Below are positions 26,601-34,698 of a stretch of DNA of 64,000 bases, piece after piece. The stretch is taken from assembly GCF_004348685.1 (NCBI RefSeq), contig NZ_SMKO01000019.1:21308-85307 (forward strand). The letters are read 5' to 3'. The stretch's first letter is position 1. Each line of letters begins with the position of its first letter. Below the pieces are notes generated by a model that saw only the letters and a list, made by a program, of their open reading frames with translations, ran no database searches and had not been told where the DNA came from. This DNA is from Nonomuraea deserti. GTDB lineage: Bacteria > Actinomycetota > Actinomycetes > Streptosporangiales > Streptosporangiaceae. The position numbers were made by a program, and so were the translations under genes.

Positions 26601-26877
26601 GGTAGCCGGGGGCGCGGGAGACGATCAGGTTCTTGCCGCCGGGCTCGGCGTCCTCCAGCGCCTTGCGCAGCTGGGACACGCGGACCTGCAGCGCGCCCGC
26701 CGGGTTGGCCGGTGGCTCCTCGCCCCAGAGGTCGTCGACCAGCCGGTCCACGGACACCGGATGGCCCTCGTGGACGAGCAGGTCCACGAGGAGCGCCCGG
26801 ACTTTGAGACCGGGAATCGTGACGGTCTCGCCGGCGTCCGTCCACACGGCCAGCGGCCCCAGCACCCCGAATCGCAT
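23668..26877 (-). CDS. AfsR/SARP-type transcriptional regulator (BTAD, NB-ARC, TPR)
   Basis: 1069 residues from the ATG at 26877, where the DNA-binding domain begins (MRFGVLGPLAVWTDAGE). Domains in order: OmpR-type winged helix (about 15-95), a hydrophilic spacer, the BTAD helical domain (about 115-255, ending AGYGELRERLADELGLDPGPEL), an NB-ARC/STAND ATPase with P-loop GSGGVGKTRLAL (about 300), and a TPR-like C-terminal half. AfsR-like regulators switch on secondary metabolism after a signal is integrated by the ATPase/TPR part. The spacer between the DNA-binding and BTAD parts contains a four-residue repeat (AGDR, AGER, AGEK) encoded by a 12-bp tandem repeat. No biosynthetic cluster is adjacent. 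Confidence 0.9.
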   Translation of the reverse strand: MRFGVLGPLAVWTDAGETVTIPGLKVRALLVDLLVHEGHPVSVDRLVDDLWGEEPPANPAGALQVRVSQLRKALEDAEPGGKNLIVSRAPGYLLRTDDRAGDRAGERAGEKAGDSAVDAVRFAGLLAQAEAAGSARTRARLLGDALALWRGPAYADFADEEYTRTAVLRLEEQRLSALEQHAEARLELGEHGLLVGELGDLVARHPLRERLRAVHMRALYRAGRQSEALAGYGELRERLADELGLDPGPELVALHQAILGQDPELNVPAARPVSNLPTPVGKLIGREQALAEVCALAGDERLVTLTGSGGVGKTRLALEAANRLIDDFADGAWMVALDQVSRGPASSLIYEAVMAALDIREDAGGDPAGQLAAALRPRRMLLVLDNCEHVVEQVAELAERLLRACPDLRVLATSREPLAVAGEVLWSVPPLDVPAGADLATMVCSDAVRLFVSRAAASARGFKLDAGNAQAIAQLCRRLDGIPLALELAATRVRALGVHGVVARLDDRFRLLASGQRGAPARQQTLTAVIDWSWDLLPDDERLVLRRLAVHADGCTMVSAEAVCAESGLDVLDLLARLVDRSLVVVADAPAGVRYRLLESVSEYCVARLTDAAELDRVRFAHLRHYLELAERAEPELYGPEQRDWLLRLDAEAANMRAALDTAVAAKEGDRATRLVNALAWYWFLRGRLAEGRRSLAEALAIDGQPSPARARAAAWHAGFALMLGEQVAYEPALAAIDDPGARARAELFVGLHIRDMPTGQELTSRALATFRALDDKWGIAAALTRQARDAFTQRDLEALERTAGESARLFTELGDRWGLLRATEWLASQAEMAHDAERANRLFGEGLRMAEDLGLWAEVATQTAWLGWIAFSSGDYDSAVEICGRAMKLSIEQGYKEGEAMARMGLAFAARRAGRLDLAEEHLARLLEGVPRDPDIEPSMHVPSTLIELGFLTEARGDPATALDLQLEALAAAGKIGDPRTMVWAVEGAASATRAPGMAALLLGLAAAAREHNQTPAGPSELAEIDRVAAGAREALGEERFTAAYEEGTAYKLDDVHDLLRDEARGPR
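26534..26586. repeat. 12-bp in-frame tandem repeat inside the AfsR-like gene
   Basis: Units such as CTGTCGCCGGCC start at 26534, 26546, 26558, 26570 and 26582. On the coding strand they give repeats of Ala-Gly-Asp/Glu-Arg/Lys, a charged helical linker that could vary in length between strains. Confidence 0.85.
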
Positions 26878-26924
26878 GCTCGTCACCTTATGCGGGGCCG
26901 GGTGACCGCGAGAAGCAGCCTTTC

Positions 26925-27287
26925 TCAGGTGGTGCCAGGGGACGGTGGCGCCTTCCTGGCCGAACCGCGATAGACGTCGGGGTCGTAGCGGCGGTCGTTG
27001 TCGTCGAGCTTGGCCCTGGCCGCCTCCACCAGGTCGACGCCCAGGACGTCTGCCAGGCGCACCAGGTAGAGGGTCACGTCGCCGAGCTCGGTGCGCATCC
27101 TCGCGAGTGCCTCGTCGCCGGGGCTCCTGGACTCCTCGGCGGTGAGCCACTGGAACTCCGCCACCAGCTCCCCCACCTCGCCCGCGAGCGCCATCGCCAG
27201 GTTCTTCGGCGTGTGGAACCGCTCCCACTCCCTGACCTTCGCGAACTCCCGCAGCCGTACGGCGAGGTCCTCCAGCTCCGTCGTCAC
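26925..27287 (-). CDS. MazG-like nucleotide pyrophosphohydrolase
   Basis: About 120 residues. The GTG at 27287 is taken as start because homology begins at TTELEDLAVRLREF; longer in-frame extensions are Arg-rich and unlike the family. The all-alpha NTP pyrophosphatase core shows EVGELVAEFQWL and the downstream MRTELGDVTLYLVRLADVLG, which supply the Glu/Glu and Glu-x-x-Asp magnesium ligands. It should hydrolyse NTPs/dNTPs to monophosphates and pyrophosphate (house-cleaning). It lies 47 bp upstream of the AfsR-like gene on the same strand, but separate function is likely. Confidence 0.88.
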   Translation of the reverse strand: MTTELEDLAVRLREFAKVREWERFHTPKNLAMALAGEVGELVAEFQWLTAEESRSPGDEALARMRTELGDVTLYLVRLADVLGVDLVEAARAKLDDNDRRYDPDVYRGSARKAPPSPGTT

Positions 27288-27534
27288 GGAACAGGACCCT
27301 ACCGACCTCCGGCGTTCCCCCACGCACCTCGCCGCCCGCGGGGCTCTACGTGGCAGCAGCCTCGCGGAGCCGGCCCACGTGGCCGTGAGACCGAACGTCA
27401 CGGGTGCGTGCGTGAGCGCCCGCCCGGAAGGGGACGGCTGAGGGCAGGCCGAGGGATGGCGTCCCCCGGCCTGGCCCGCGGCGCGTTCGGTTCGCCGCCG
27501 GGGAATGGCGGCGAATGCTCGCCCAGGCGGCTCG

Positions 27535-28905
27535 TCAGCGGCCTTTGAGGTTGTCGGAGAGCAGGTCGAGCAGGGGCCGGCGGCGTACGCAGCGGTCGAG
27601 GAGGAAGGAGTCGGCGAGGGCGGTCAGTTCCCCGTCGTCGAGACCGCGGAAGAGCTCGGCGTACTCCGGCAGCAGCGCCTGGGCCATGAGGATGTGCCGG
27701 ATGAGGTCGTCGGTCTGGTAGCGGGCGCCCCACGGATAGGGCTCCCAGCCGGGGAACTCGGTCTCGATCAGCGTGTGCAGCGGAGCCAGGACGTCGGCCG
27801 ACTCCTCCATGGTCGAGCCCCAGCGGTCCACCCCGAGCCGCCGCTTCTTGGCGATGAAGTCGCCGAACCTGTCGAGGTACGGCCCCGCGGCGTGCACCAG
27901 GCCCTGCAGTCCCACGTCCTTGTAGGTCCACAACGACCAGCCCGCGCCGTGGCCGTCGTAGATCTCCAGCTGGTCGCGGAGGATCTGGTAGCGCTGCGCG
28001 TCCACGCCGGGGTTGCCGGTGTAGACGGGGCCGAACTCCCCCACCCACAGGGGTGTGCCGGTCTCGCGCTGGAAGCGGGAGCGTCTGGCGAAGGCGCGTT
28101 CCAGCTCGTCGCGGTCGCACCACTCGCCGCGGGTGTATCCGGGGTACGGCCCGCCGTGGGCGAAGCCGGCGAGCGCGTAGTCGTGCAGGACGAAAACCGC
28201 GTTTTCGTACATTTCCCGAAATATTGAGAAGTCGGTGGCGTACGTGTTGCCGTCCAGGAACAGGATGTGCCGCGGGTCCGCGGAGCGCACGGCCTTGACC
28301 AGCCGATCGTAGAAGGGGCCGATCACCTTGCCGGTGAGGTCGCCCGGCTCGTTGACCGGGTTGTAGCCGGCCACCCAGGGATGGTCGCGGTAGTGGTCGG
28401 CGATGACCTCCCACAGGTGCACCGCCCGGTCCTGGAAGTGGCGGTGCTGCCAGAACCCGGCCACGTGCGTGGGGTTGTCGGAGTGCCAGTGCTGGTTCTG
28501 GGAGCCGGGCAGGGCGTGCAGGTCGATGACGCTGTAGACACCGCGCTCGCCGAGCAGCCCGATCACCCGGTCGAGGTGGCGGAAACCCTGCGGGTCGATC
28601 TCGAAGGGCCGGTCGTCGGACTCCCAGTGGCGGTAGTTGACCGGGATGCGCACGCAGTTCATGCCCAGCCCGGCCAGCAGGTCCGCGTCCCGCTCGGTGA
28701 AGAACGACGCGAGCAGCCGGTCGAAGAAGACTTCCGCCCGCTCCTCGCCCAGCACCGAGCGCACGGCCCGCCGCATCGAGCTCTCGTTGGCCGGATAGCC
28801 CGTGATGAAGTTCTCCATGTTCATCCAGCCCCCGAGACCCACCCCGCGTAGTCGTACCGGTGTGTTGTCGTCCGCGACGAGCTGGGTTCCGGACACGTGA
28901 AGCAT
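27535..28905 (-). CDS. Glycoside hydrolase family 5 enzyme
   Basis: 456 residues. The ATG at 28905 follows AAGGG with 6-7 nt spacing. A TIM-barrel GH5 signature is clear: RGVGLGGWMNMENF at the start, NCVRIPVNY, then Glu186 in YNPVNEPGD (acid/base) and Glu290 in WVGEFGPV (nucleophile). No signal peptide is visible, so it is probably cytoplasmic and acts on oligosaccharides brought in by the adjoining ABC importer; the gene is 2 bp from the permease stop. Possible specificities are beta-glucan, xylan-derived or beta-mannosidic oligomers; sequence alone does not decide. Last gene of the four-gene operon read from 31995. Confidence 0.9.
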   Translation of the reverse strand: MLHVSGTQLVADDNTPVRLRGVGLGGWMNMENFITGYPANESSMRRAVRSVLGEERAEVFFDRLLASFFTERDADLLAGLGMNCVRIPVNYRHWESDDRPFEIDPQGFRHLDRVIGLLGERGVYSVIDLHALPGSQNQHWHSDNPTHVAGFWQHRHFQDRAVHLWEVIADHYRDHPWVAGYNPVNEPGDLTGKVIGPFYDRLVKAVRSADPRHILFLDGNTYATDFSIFREMYENAVFVLHDYALAGFAHGGPYPGYTRGEWCDRDELERAFARRSRFQRETGTPLWVGEFGPVYTGNPGVDAQRYQILRDQLEIYDGHGAGWSLWTYKDVGLQGLVHAAGPYLDRFGDFIAKKRRLGVDRWGSTMEESADVLAPLHTLIETEFPGWEPYPWGARYQTDDLIRHILMAQALLPEYAELFRGLDDGELTALADSFLLDRCVRRRPLLDLLSDNLKGR

Positions 28906-28907
28906 GT

Positions 28908-29750
28908 TCACCCTTTCGTAGCACCAGCGGTGAGACCACCGACGAGGTGACGTTCTGCGACGGCGTAGAACCCGAGTGCCGGCACCATGGCCAGGACGAG
29001 GTAGGCGAGGATGCGGGCGGTGTCGGAGGCGTACTGGCCCTGGAACTGCTGGATGCCCAGCGGCAGCGTCCAGCTCGCCTCTTCGCTGAAGACCACGAGC
29101 GGCAGCATGAAGTTGTTCCAGCTGCCCACGATGGCCAGGACGGAGACGGTGGCGATGGCGGGCCTGGCCATCGGCAGCAGGATGCGCCAGAAGAAGCCGA
29201 ACGGGGTGCAGCCGTCGATGGTGGCCGCCTCTTCGAGCTCGCCGGGGATGCTGCGGAAGAAGCCCCGCAGGATGATGATCGTCAGCGGCAGGCCGAAGGC
29301 GGCCTGGGTGAGGATCACGCCCATCGGGTTGTCCAGCAGCCCGAGCGTGCGCAGCAGCACGAAGATCGGCAGGATGGCCACCGCGAACGGGAACATCAGC
29401 CCGGCCGTGAACAGCGTGAAGTACAGCTCCCTGCCGCGGAAGGCGAACCGGGCGAAGACGAACGCCGCCAGCGCCGACAGCGCGACCGTCACCACGGTCG
29501 TGGCGACGGCGATGAACGTGCTGTTCCACATCTGCAGCCAGAACGAGCCGGAGGCCAGCACCTCGGTGTAGTTGCCGGTGGCCCACGTCTCCGGCAGGCC
29601 GAAGGGGTTCGCGGACAGCTCGCTGTTCTGCTTGAACCCTCCGAGCAGCGCGTAGACGACCGGGATCAGGATGAACGCGCCGACGATCCACGCGATCAGG
29701 TGGAGCGGCAGGGTGGTACGGCGCGCACGGGTCGCCTTGCCGTGGTTCAT
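28908..29750 (-). CDS. CUT1 sugar ABC transporter permease (MalG type)
   Basis: 280 residues with six membrane helices and the EAA loop (ELEEAATIDGCTPFGFFWRILLPMARPAI) that docks on the ATPase. MalG-like because of the short N-terminus and the LYFTLFTAGLMFPFAVAILPIF region. Its start overlaps the stop of the MalF-type gene by 4 bp. Works with the binding protein (30703) and the other permease to import an oligosaccharide; no ATPase gene is present, so a shared MsiK-like ATPase encoded elsewhere is expected. Confidence 0.92.
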   Translation of the reverse strand: MNHGKATRARRTTLPLHLIAWIVGAFILIPVVYALLGGFKQNSELSANPFGLPETWATGNYTEVLASGSFWLQMWNSTFIAVATTVVTVALSALAAFVFARFAFRGRELYFTLFTAGLMFPFAVAILPIFVLLRTLGLLDNPMGVILTQAAFGLPLTIIILRGFFRSIPGELEEAATIDGCTPFGFFWRILLPMARPAIATVSVLAIVGSWNNFMLPLVVFSEEASWTLPLGIQQFQGQYASDTARILAYLVLAMVPALGFYAVAERHLVGGLTAGATKG

Positions 29751-30706
29751 CGGCGGCCTCCCATGGAGGTGGACGCGCCCTCGAGGTCGCGGCGCATCAC
29801 GAAACGCTGGTAGATGAGGGCGAAGACGAGGCTGAGCACGAACATCACGACGCTGATCGCGCTGGCGTAGCCGACCTGGGTGCGTTTGAAGCCCCACTCC
29901 ATCATCGTGACGGCCATCGTCTCCGAGGAGTGCGACGGCCCGCCTCCGGTGAGGATCCACACGAGGTCGAACAGCTGGATCGTGTAGATGACGGACAGGA
30001 AGATGCTGATCCGGATCGTCGGGCCGAGCAGTGGCAGCGTGACGTGCCTGAACGTCTTCCAGCCCGTCGCGCCGTCGATCTGCGCCGCCTCGATGAGCTC
30101 GTTGGGGATGTTCTGGCGTCCCGCCAGATAGATCATCATGTGGAAGCCGAAGTACTTCCAGGTCATGACGATGAAGAGCGACGGCATCACCGTGTCGGGG
30201 TTGGCCAGCCACTCCGACTCGATCCCGAACACCGACAGCAGCTGGTTGGCCATGCCCGCGTCCGGCGCCAGGATCAGCGAGAACAGCACGCCGGTGATCA
30301 CCTCGGAGAGCACGTACGGCGCGAAGAACACGACCCGGTAGAGCGCCCGCCCGCGGATGCGCTGGTTCAGCAGCATCGCGAGGGCCAGGGAGAACGGCAG
30401 TTGCAGGCAGATCGACAGCACGACCAGCACCAGCAGGTGCCACAGGTCCTGCGCGAAGATCTCGCTGCCGAACAGCCGGGTGAAGTTGTCCAGCCCGATG
30501 AAGTCGGTCGGCAGCCCGCCGAAGCCGTTCCACTTGAACGCGCTGGAGTAGACGGCCACCAGCATGGGGGCCACGACGAGGAGGAGGAACAGGACGAGTG
30601 CCGGCAGCAGGAACAGGGTGATGGTCACCCAGCGTCCGCGCCGCCTGGCGGCAGGGGCGGGGGCCGGAAGCCTGACCGCCTCCGGCCCTCTGGTGAGTGT
30701 CGTCAT
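29747..30706 (-). CDS. CUT1 sugar ABC transporter permease (MalF type)
   Basis: 319 residues: a cytoplasmic N-terminus rich in Arg/Ala/Pro, six membrane helices and the EAA loop ELIEAAQIDGATGWKTFRHVTLPLLGPTI. The ATG at 30706 overlaps the binding-protein stop (ATGA type), giving translational coupling. Partner of the MalG-type permease that follows. WILTGGGPSHSSETMAV is the typical late-loop motif of MalF-like subunits of MsiK-dependent systems. Confidence 0.92.
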   Translation of the reverse strand: MTTLTRGPEAVRLPAPAPAARRRGRWVTITLFLLPALVLFLLLVVAPMLVAVYSSAFKWNGFGGLPTDFIGLDNFTRLFGSEIFAQDLWHLLVLVVLSICLQLPFSLALAMLLNQRIRGRALYRVVFFAPYVLSEVITGVLFSLILAPDAGMANQLLSVFGIESEWLANPDTVMPSLFIVMTWKYFGFHMMIYLAGRQNIPNELIEAAQIDGATGWKTFRHVTLPLLGPTIRISIFLSVIYTIQLFDLVWILTGGGPSHSSETMAVTMMEWGFKRTQVGYASAISVVMFVLSLVFALIYQRFVMRRDLEGASTSMGGRR

Positions 30707-31995
30707 TCTTCGCTCTTGGCCACTTCCGTGATGTCCTGGGAAACCTCTTCCGGCGTCTTCGTGCCGCCGATGAGCTCGGCCACACTGTCGTTGACCTGCT
30801 GGCCGACGGCCGGCGGGTAGGCCTGGTCGAGGTAGAGCTGGTAGCCGGTGGTCTCGGCGAGCAGGGTCGCCACCTGCTTGAGGTTGGCGTCCTTGACCGC
30901 GCTCTCCTCGCCCTTGAGCACCGGCAGCACGCCGCCCGCCTCGACGGCCTTCGCGTGGTTCTCCATCTCGGTCATGTACTTGACGAAGTCGACGGCCTCC
31001 TTGGGCGCGTCGGTGCCCACGGCCAGGCCTCCGCCGCCGCCGAAGGCGTCGCCGATCGAGCCCTTGCCGCCTTCGACCGCGGGGAAGGGGAAGAAGCCGA
31101 GGTCGTCGCCGAGGCCCTTGCCCGCGGACTCCTGCGTGGCGGGCGCCCACTGGCCCATCAGCTCCATGGCCGCCTTGCCGTTGCCCATCGTGGCCGCCTG
31201 GCCGTCAGGGGTGCCGTAGCCGGCGCCCAGGAAGCCCTTCTGGAACGGCTGCAGGTCCGCAAGCGCCTTGACCTGCTGCCCCGCGGCCACGAAGTCCGGC
31301 TTGGTGAAGTCGTGGTCGGTGGCCGCCTGCTTGAGCGCGTCCAGGCCGGCGATGCGCATGGCGAGGTAGGCCCAGTAGTAGTGGCCCGGCCACTTCTCCT
31401 TGCCGGCCAGGGCGATCGGGGTGATGCCCGCGGCCTTGAGCTTCGTGACGTCTTCGAGGAACGCCGACCAGGTGGCGGGGGGTTCGCTGATGCCCGCCTT
31501 CTCGAAATGTTTCTTGTTGTACCAGAAACCCACCAGCCCGATGTCGGTCGGCAACCCGTACGTCTTGCCGTCGAACTGGTACGCGCTCAGCGCGGCGGGC
31601 GTGAAGTTCGGCAGGACGTCGGCGACGTCGCCCGACAGGTCCTTGACCAGCCCCGCCTCGATTTGCTGCTGGAGCACGCCGCCGCCCCACGTCGCGAAGA
31701 TGTCGGGCGCCTTGCCCGACTGCGTGATCGTGGTGAGCTTGGCCTTGTAGGCGTCGTTCTCCAGGACGGTGGCCTTGATGGTGACGTTCGGGTTCTTGGC
31801 CATGAATTCCTTGGCGCGCTGCGCCCAGAGCGTCTTGAGCGGCTCGGAGGTCGACAGGTGCCACCACTCGAGCGTGACCTTGCCGGGCGAGCCGCCCTCG
31901 CCCTGGGGTGACGCGGACTCTCCACCGCCGCCGCAGCCGGCCAGGAGCCCGGTTATGAGCATTGGGGCCGCGATCAGCACCACACTGCGTCGCAT
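30703..31995 (-). CDS. Extracellular sugar-binding lipoprotein
   Basis: 430 residues. A signal peptide with lipobox LLAGC (Cys21) is followed by a Gly/Ser/Glu linker. The mature protein begins KVTLEWWHLSTSEPLKTLWAQRAKEFMAKNPNVTI, standard for family-1 solute-binding proteins, with TWGGGVLQQQIEAGLV in the hinge region. It captures an oligosaccharide outside the cell for the two permeases. First gene of the operon that ends with the GH5 enzyme; a GAAAATTTC palindrome lies 25 bp upstream of the ATG and probably binds the divergent LacI repressor. Confidence 0.93.
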   Translation of the reverse strand: MRRSVVLIAAPMLITGLLAGCGGGGESASPQGEGGSPGKVTLEWWHLSTSEPLKTLWAQRAKEFMAKNPNVTIKATVLENDAYKAKLTTITQSGKAPDIFATWGGGVLQQQIEAGLVKDLSGDVADVLPNFTPAALSAYQFDGKTYGLPTDIGLVGFWYNKKHFEKAGISEPPATWSAFLEDVTKLKAAGITPIALAGKEKWPGHYYWAYLAMRIAGLDALKQAATDHDFTKPDFVAAGQQVKALADLQPFQKGFLGAGYGTPDGQAATMGNGKAAMELMGQWAPATQESAGKGLGDDLGFFPFPAVEGGKGSIGDAFGGGGGLAVGTDAPKEAVDFVKYMTEMENHAKAVEAGGVLPVLKGEESAVKDANLKQVATLLAETTGYQLYLDQAYPPAVGQQVNDSVAELIGGTKTPEEVSQDITEVAKSEE

Positions 31996-32019
31996 AGGGG
32001 TCCCTTCTTGGAAAGGTGT

Positions 32020-32028
32020 GAAAATTTC
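32020..32028. promoter_or_regulatory. Palindrome GAAAATTTC before the GH5/ABC operon
   Basis: GAAA-A-TTTC is a perfect palindrome 25 bp upstream of the binding-protein ATG, near promoter position. It shares GAAA-N-TTTC with the site before the LacI gene and resembles elements I recall from actinomycete xylan-utilisation genes. Confidence 0.6.
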
Positions 32029-32112
32029 GTATAACCCCCGATAATTTCTTTCCTCGGAGCGTAAGTAAACGCCAGGTAAAGCGTCAACACCTGGGGGCCG
32101 AGCGATGGCAAA

Positions 32113-32125
32113 CCGAAACTTTCGG
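32113..32125. promoter_or_regulatory. Palindrome CCGAAACTTTCGG before the LacI gene
   Basis: A perfect 13-bp palindrome centred on C, 15 bp upstream of the GTG start at 32140. It has the LacI-operator form and contains GAAACTTTC, pairing with the site at 32020-32028, so the repressor probably controls itself and the operon. Confidence 0.75.
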
Positions 32126-32139
32126 ATACACTCCCGAAC

Positions 32140-33150
32140 GTGTCAGCGAAGAGGCGGGTGACGATCGCACTGATCGCGGAGGAGGCCGGAGTCTCCATCC
32201 CGACGGTCTCGAAGGTCATCAACGGACGTCCAGAAGTCGCTCCCGCGACCCGCCACCGGGTCGAGCGGCTGTTGCAGGAGCACGGCTACCAACGGCGCAT
32301 CAGCCAGGACGACACCCCGGCCGGCCTGGTCGACCTGGTGTTCGCCGAGATCGAGTCGCCGTGGGCCATGGAGATCGTGCGGGGCGCGGAAGGCGCGGCC
32401 CACGAGGCCGGAGCCAGCGTGGTCATCTCCGTCCTGCACACGCACGCCGGCCCGGGACGCGACTGGCTCGAACGCCTGGCCGCGCGCAGGACCGACGGTG
32501 TGGTGATCGTCGCCTCGCGGCTGTCGACCGGCATCCAGGCCCAGCTCAGCGCCCGTTCGCTGCCGTTCGCGGTGGTCGATCCCGAGGGCGAGCCCGCCCC
32601 CGGCGTCGTCTCGGTGGGCGCCACCAACTGGAACGGCGGCCTGGCCGCGACCCGCCACCTGCTGGAGCTGGGTCACCGCAGGATCGGCATGATCAGCGGC
32701 CTGTCCGACATGCTCTGCAGCCAGGCCAGGATCGACGGCTATCGTGCCGCGCTGGAGACGGCCGGGCTGCCCGTCGTGCCCGAGCTGATCAGGCGCGGCA
32801 CGTTCCTGGTGGACTCCGGTCACGACCAGGCCCACGCCCTGCTCGACCTCGACGAGCCGCCCACGGCCATCTTCGCGCACAGCGACCTGATGGCGTTCGG
32901 CGTCTTGGAGGCGGCCAGGCAGCGCGGGCTGCGCGTCCCCGAGGATCTGAGCGTGGTGGGCTTCGACGACCTGCCGCTGGCCAAATCGGCCTGGCCGCCG
33001 CTGACGACGGTGCGTCAGCCGCTGCAGGAGATGGCGGCCCTGGCCACCCGTACGGTGCTGGCCATGGGCCACGGTGACGTGCCGGAGACGAAGCGGGTGG
33101 AGCTGGCCACGGAGCTGATCGTCCGGGAGAGCACGGCCGCGTACGGGTAG
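32140..33150 (+). CDS. LacI-family repressor of the GH5/ABC operon
   Basis: 336 residues from a GTG at 32140. The HTH ([20 protein letters not shown]) is at residues 10-30, followed by the hinge RPEVAPATR and a sugar-binding-like effector domain ([43 protein letters not shown]). It is divergent from the binding-protein/permease/GH5 operon, and both promoters carry a GAAA-N-TTTC palindrome. It is expected to release the operon when an oligosaccharide or its product is present. Confidence 0.92.
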   Translation: MSAKRRVTIALIAEEAGVSIPTVSKVINGRPEVAPATRHRVERLLQEHGYQRRISQDDTPAGLVDLVFAEIESPWAMEIVRGAEGAAHEAGASVVISVLHTHAGPGRDWLERLAARRTDGVVIVASRLSTGIQAQLSARSLPFAVVDPEGEPAPGVVSVGATNWNGGLAATRHLLELGHRRIGMISGLSDMLCSQARIDGYRAALETAGLPVVPELIRRGTFLVDSGHDQAHALLDLDEPPTAIFAHSDLMAFGVLEAARQRGLRVPEDLSVVGFDDLPLAKSAWPPLTTVRQPLQEMAALATRTVLAMGHGDVPETKRVELATELIVRESTAAYG

Positions 33151-33160
33151 GCCGGGGGGC

Positions 33161-34543
33161 TCACTCGTCCCGGAGCGGCATCCGGAAGACGAACCGGGCG
33201 CCGCGTTCGGAGTCCTCGACGGTCAGCGTGCCGCCGTGGGCCGTGGCGATCTCGCGGGCGATGGGCAGGCCGAGCCCGGTGCCACCGGCGTCGCGGTTGC
33301 GCGCGGCGTCCAGGCGGGCGAACCGTTCGAAGACGACCTCACGCTGCTCGGGCACGATGCCCTCGCCGTCGTCGAGGACCTCCAGCACGGCCTGCCCGCC
33401 CTCCTCCCGCACCGTCACGGTGATCTGGCTCTCGGCGTGCCGGTCGGCGTTGTCCATGAGATTCGTCAGCAGGCGGGCCAGTTGCAGCCGGTCGCCCGTG
33501 ACGACCACCTCCCGCCGCGCGTCGGTGACGACCCGCTTCGAACGCCGGCGCACGGCCTCGGCGGCGACCGACTCGGCCAGGTCCACGGGCTCGCGGCGGC
33601 TCGGGGCGCCCGCGTCCAGCCTGGTCAGCACGAGCAGGTCGGAGACGATCCCCTGCAGCCGGTCCAGGCTGGCCAGCACCTCGTCGCTCGTCTCCATCCA
33701 GTCGGCTTCCTCGGGGTGCAGCCGGGCGTCCTCGATCTGGGCGCGCATGGCGGTGATCGGGCTGCGCAGGTCGTGCGAGGCGTCGGCGGCGAACCTGCGC
33801 TGCCGTTCCATCGCGAGCTCCTTCTCCCGCATCGCCGTCTCCAGCCGCTCCAGCGTCCGGTTGGCGGTCTCGGCCAGGGCCGCGATCTCGTCGTCGTTCT
33901 GCGGCACGGGCACGCGCATCCCGCCGCCGAACGCGGTCAGCTCGGCCAGCCGCTTCGTGATGGCGCTGACCGGGGCGAGCGTCCTGGTCGTGGCGCGCCA
34001 CACCACGAACCAGGTCAGCGCGACCAGCGCCGCCGCGAGGGCGATCTGCGAGAGGACCACCTGAAGTCCGACGTACCAGGGCACCGCCGGGTCGAAGGCG
34101 TAGATGATCCACTCCCCGTCCGGCTGGTACGCGGTCACGGCGACCACGATCTTGCATTCGCCGGGGAATCCGCTCAGCCCGCAGAGCTCCGCGACGGCGT
34201 TGGCCTGGCCGTCCCGGGGGATCGCCGTCGTCTGCCTGGGCAGGCCGACCAGGTTGAGCGTGGAGGTGACCGGGCTCCCCGACGGGTCGACGACCTGGAC
34301 GCCGTCGAGCCCGACGGTCGCCAGCACCTGCGGCAGGCGGTCGTCCTTGACCATGAGCAGCACGGACACGGCCCTGCTCGACATCTCCTGCGCCTGGATG
34401 TCGACGAGCTCGTCGCGGATGCCGTGCAGCACGAACGCGCTGACGACGATGATCAGCAGCAGCATCGCGATGCTGGCGAACATCGCCAGCCGCACCCGCA
34501 ACGACCGGCCCAACCGTCCCCTCACGCGCCTTCCCCCGGCCAT
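33161..34543 (-). CDS. Orphan sensor histidine kinase
   Basis: 460 residues. One membrane helix near residues 19-41, an extracytoplasmic sensor loop (about 42-158) with two Cys (121 and 130) that could form a disulfide, a second helix (about 159-184) and a HAMP linker (about 185-240). The dimerisation domain carries phospho-acceptor His257 (DASHDLRSPI). The HATPase_c domain has the N box (NLMDNADRHA), DDGEGI and GTGLGL. The class is the PhoR/BaeS-like group. No response regulator is adjacent, so its partner is elsewhere. The neighbouring secreted DUF4434 gene on the same strand is 155 bp upstream and might be functionally related. Confidence 0.9.
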   Translation of the reverse strand: MAGGRRVRGRLGRSLRVRLAMFASIAMLLLIIVVSAFVLHGIRDELVDIQAQEMSSRAVSVLLMVKDDRLPQVLATVGLDGVQVVDPSGSPVTSTLNLVGLPRQTTAIPRDGQANAVAELCGLSGFPGECKIVVAVTAYQPDGEWIIYAFDPAVPWYVGLQVVLSQIALAAALVALTWFVVWRATTRTLAPVSAITKRLAELTAFGGGMRVPVPQNDDEIAALAETANRTLERLETAMREKELAMERQRRFAADASHDLRSPITAMRAQIEDARLHPEEADWMETSDEVLASLDRLQGIVSDLLVLTRLDAGAPSRREPVDLAESVAAEAVRRRSKRVVTDARREVVVTGDRLQLARLLTNLMDNADRHAESQITVTVREEGGQAVLEVLDDGEGIVPEQREVVFERFARLDAARNRDAGGTGLGLPIAREIATAHGGTLTVEDSERGARFVFRMPLRDE

Positions 34544-34698
34544 CAGAACATCACAGGCCTGACCTTCATCGCCAATCCAGGGAGATTCCTCGACAAAAGC
34601 GCATGAGCCCCGCTACCTGTCGACGAGCCCTCCCGGCCGTCGGCCCCGCCCCGGACGGAGAGCGGCCCTGCTCGCGACGTGCTCGTCGCGGCGCTCGG

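Noticed and set aside
23563..26973. A very long open frame on the plus strand across the AfsR-like gene
   Set aside because: It is antisense to a gene with clear winged-helix, BTAD and NB-ARC motifs. Its product is Arg/Gly/Pro/Gln-rich with no domain, as expected from GC bias.
28908..30785. A longer minus-strand frame joining permease code in two frames
   Set aside because: Its upstream half is the wrong frame of the MalF-type gene; the real MalG-type start is the ATG at 29750.
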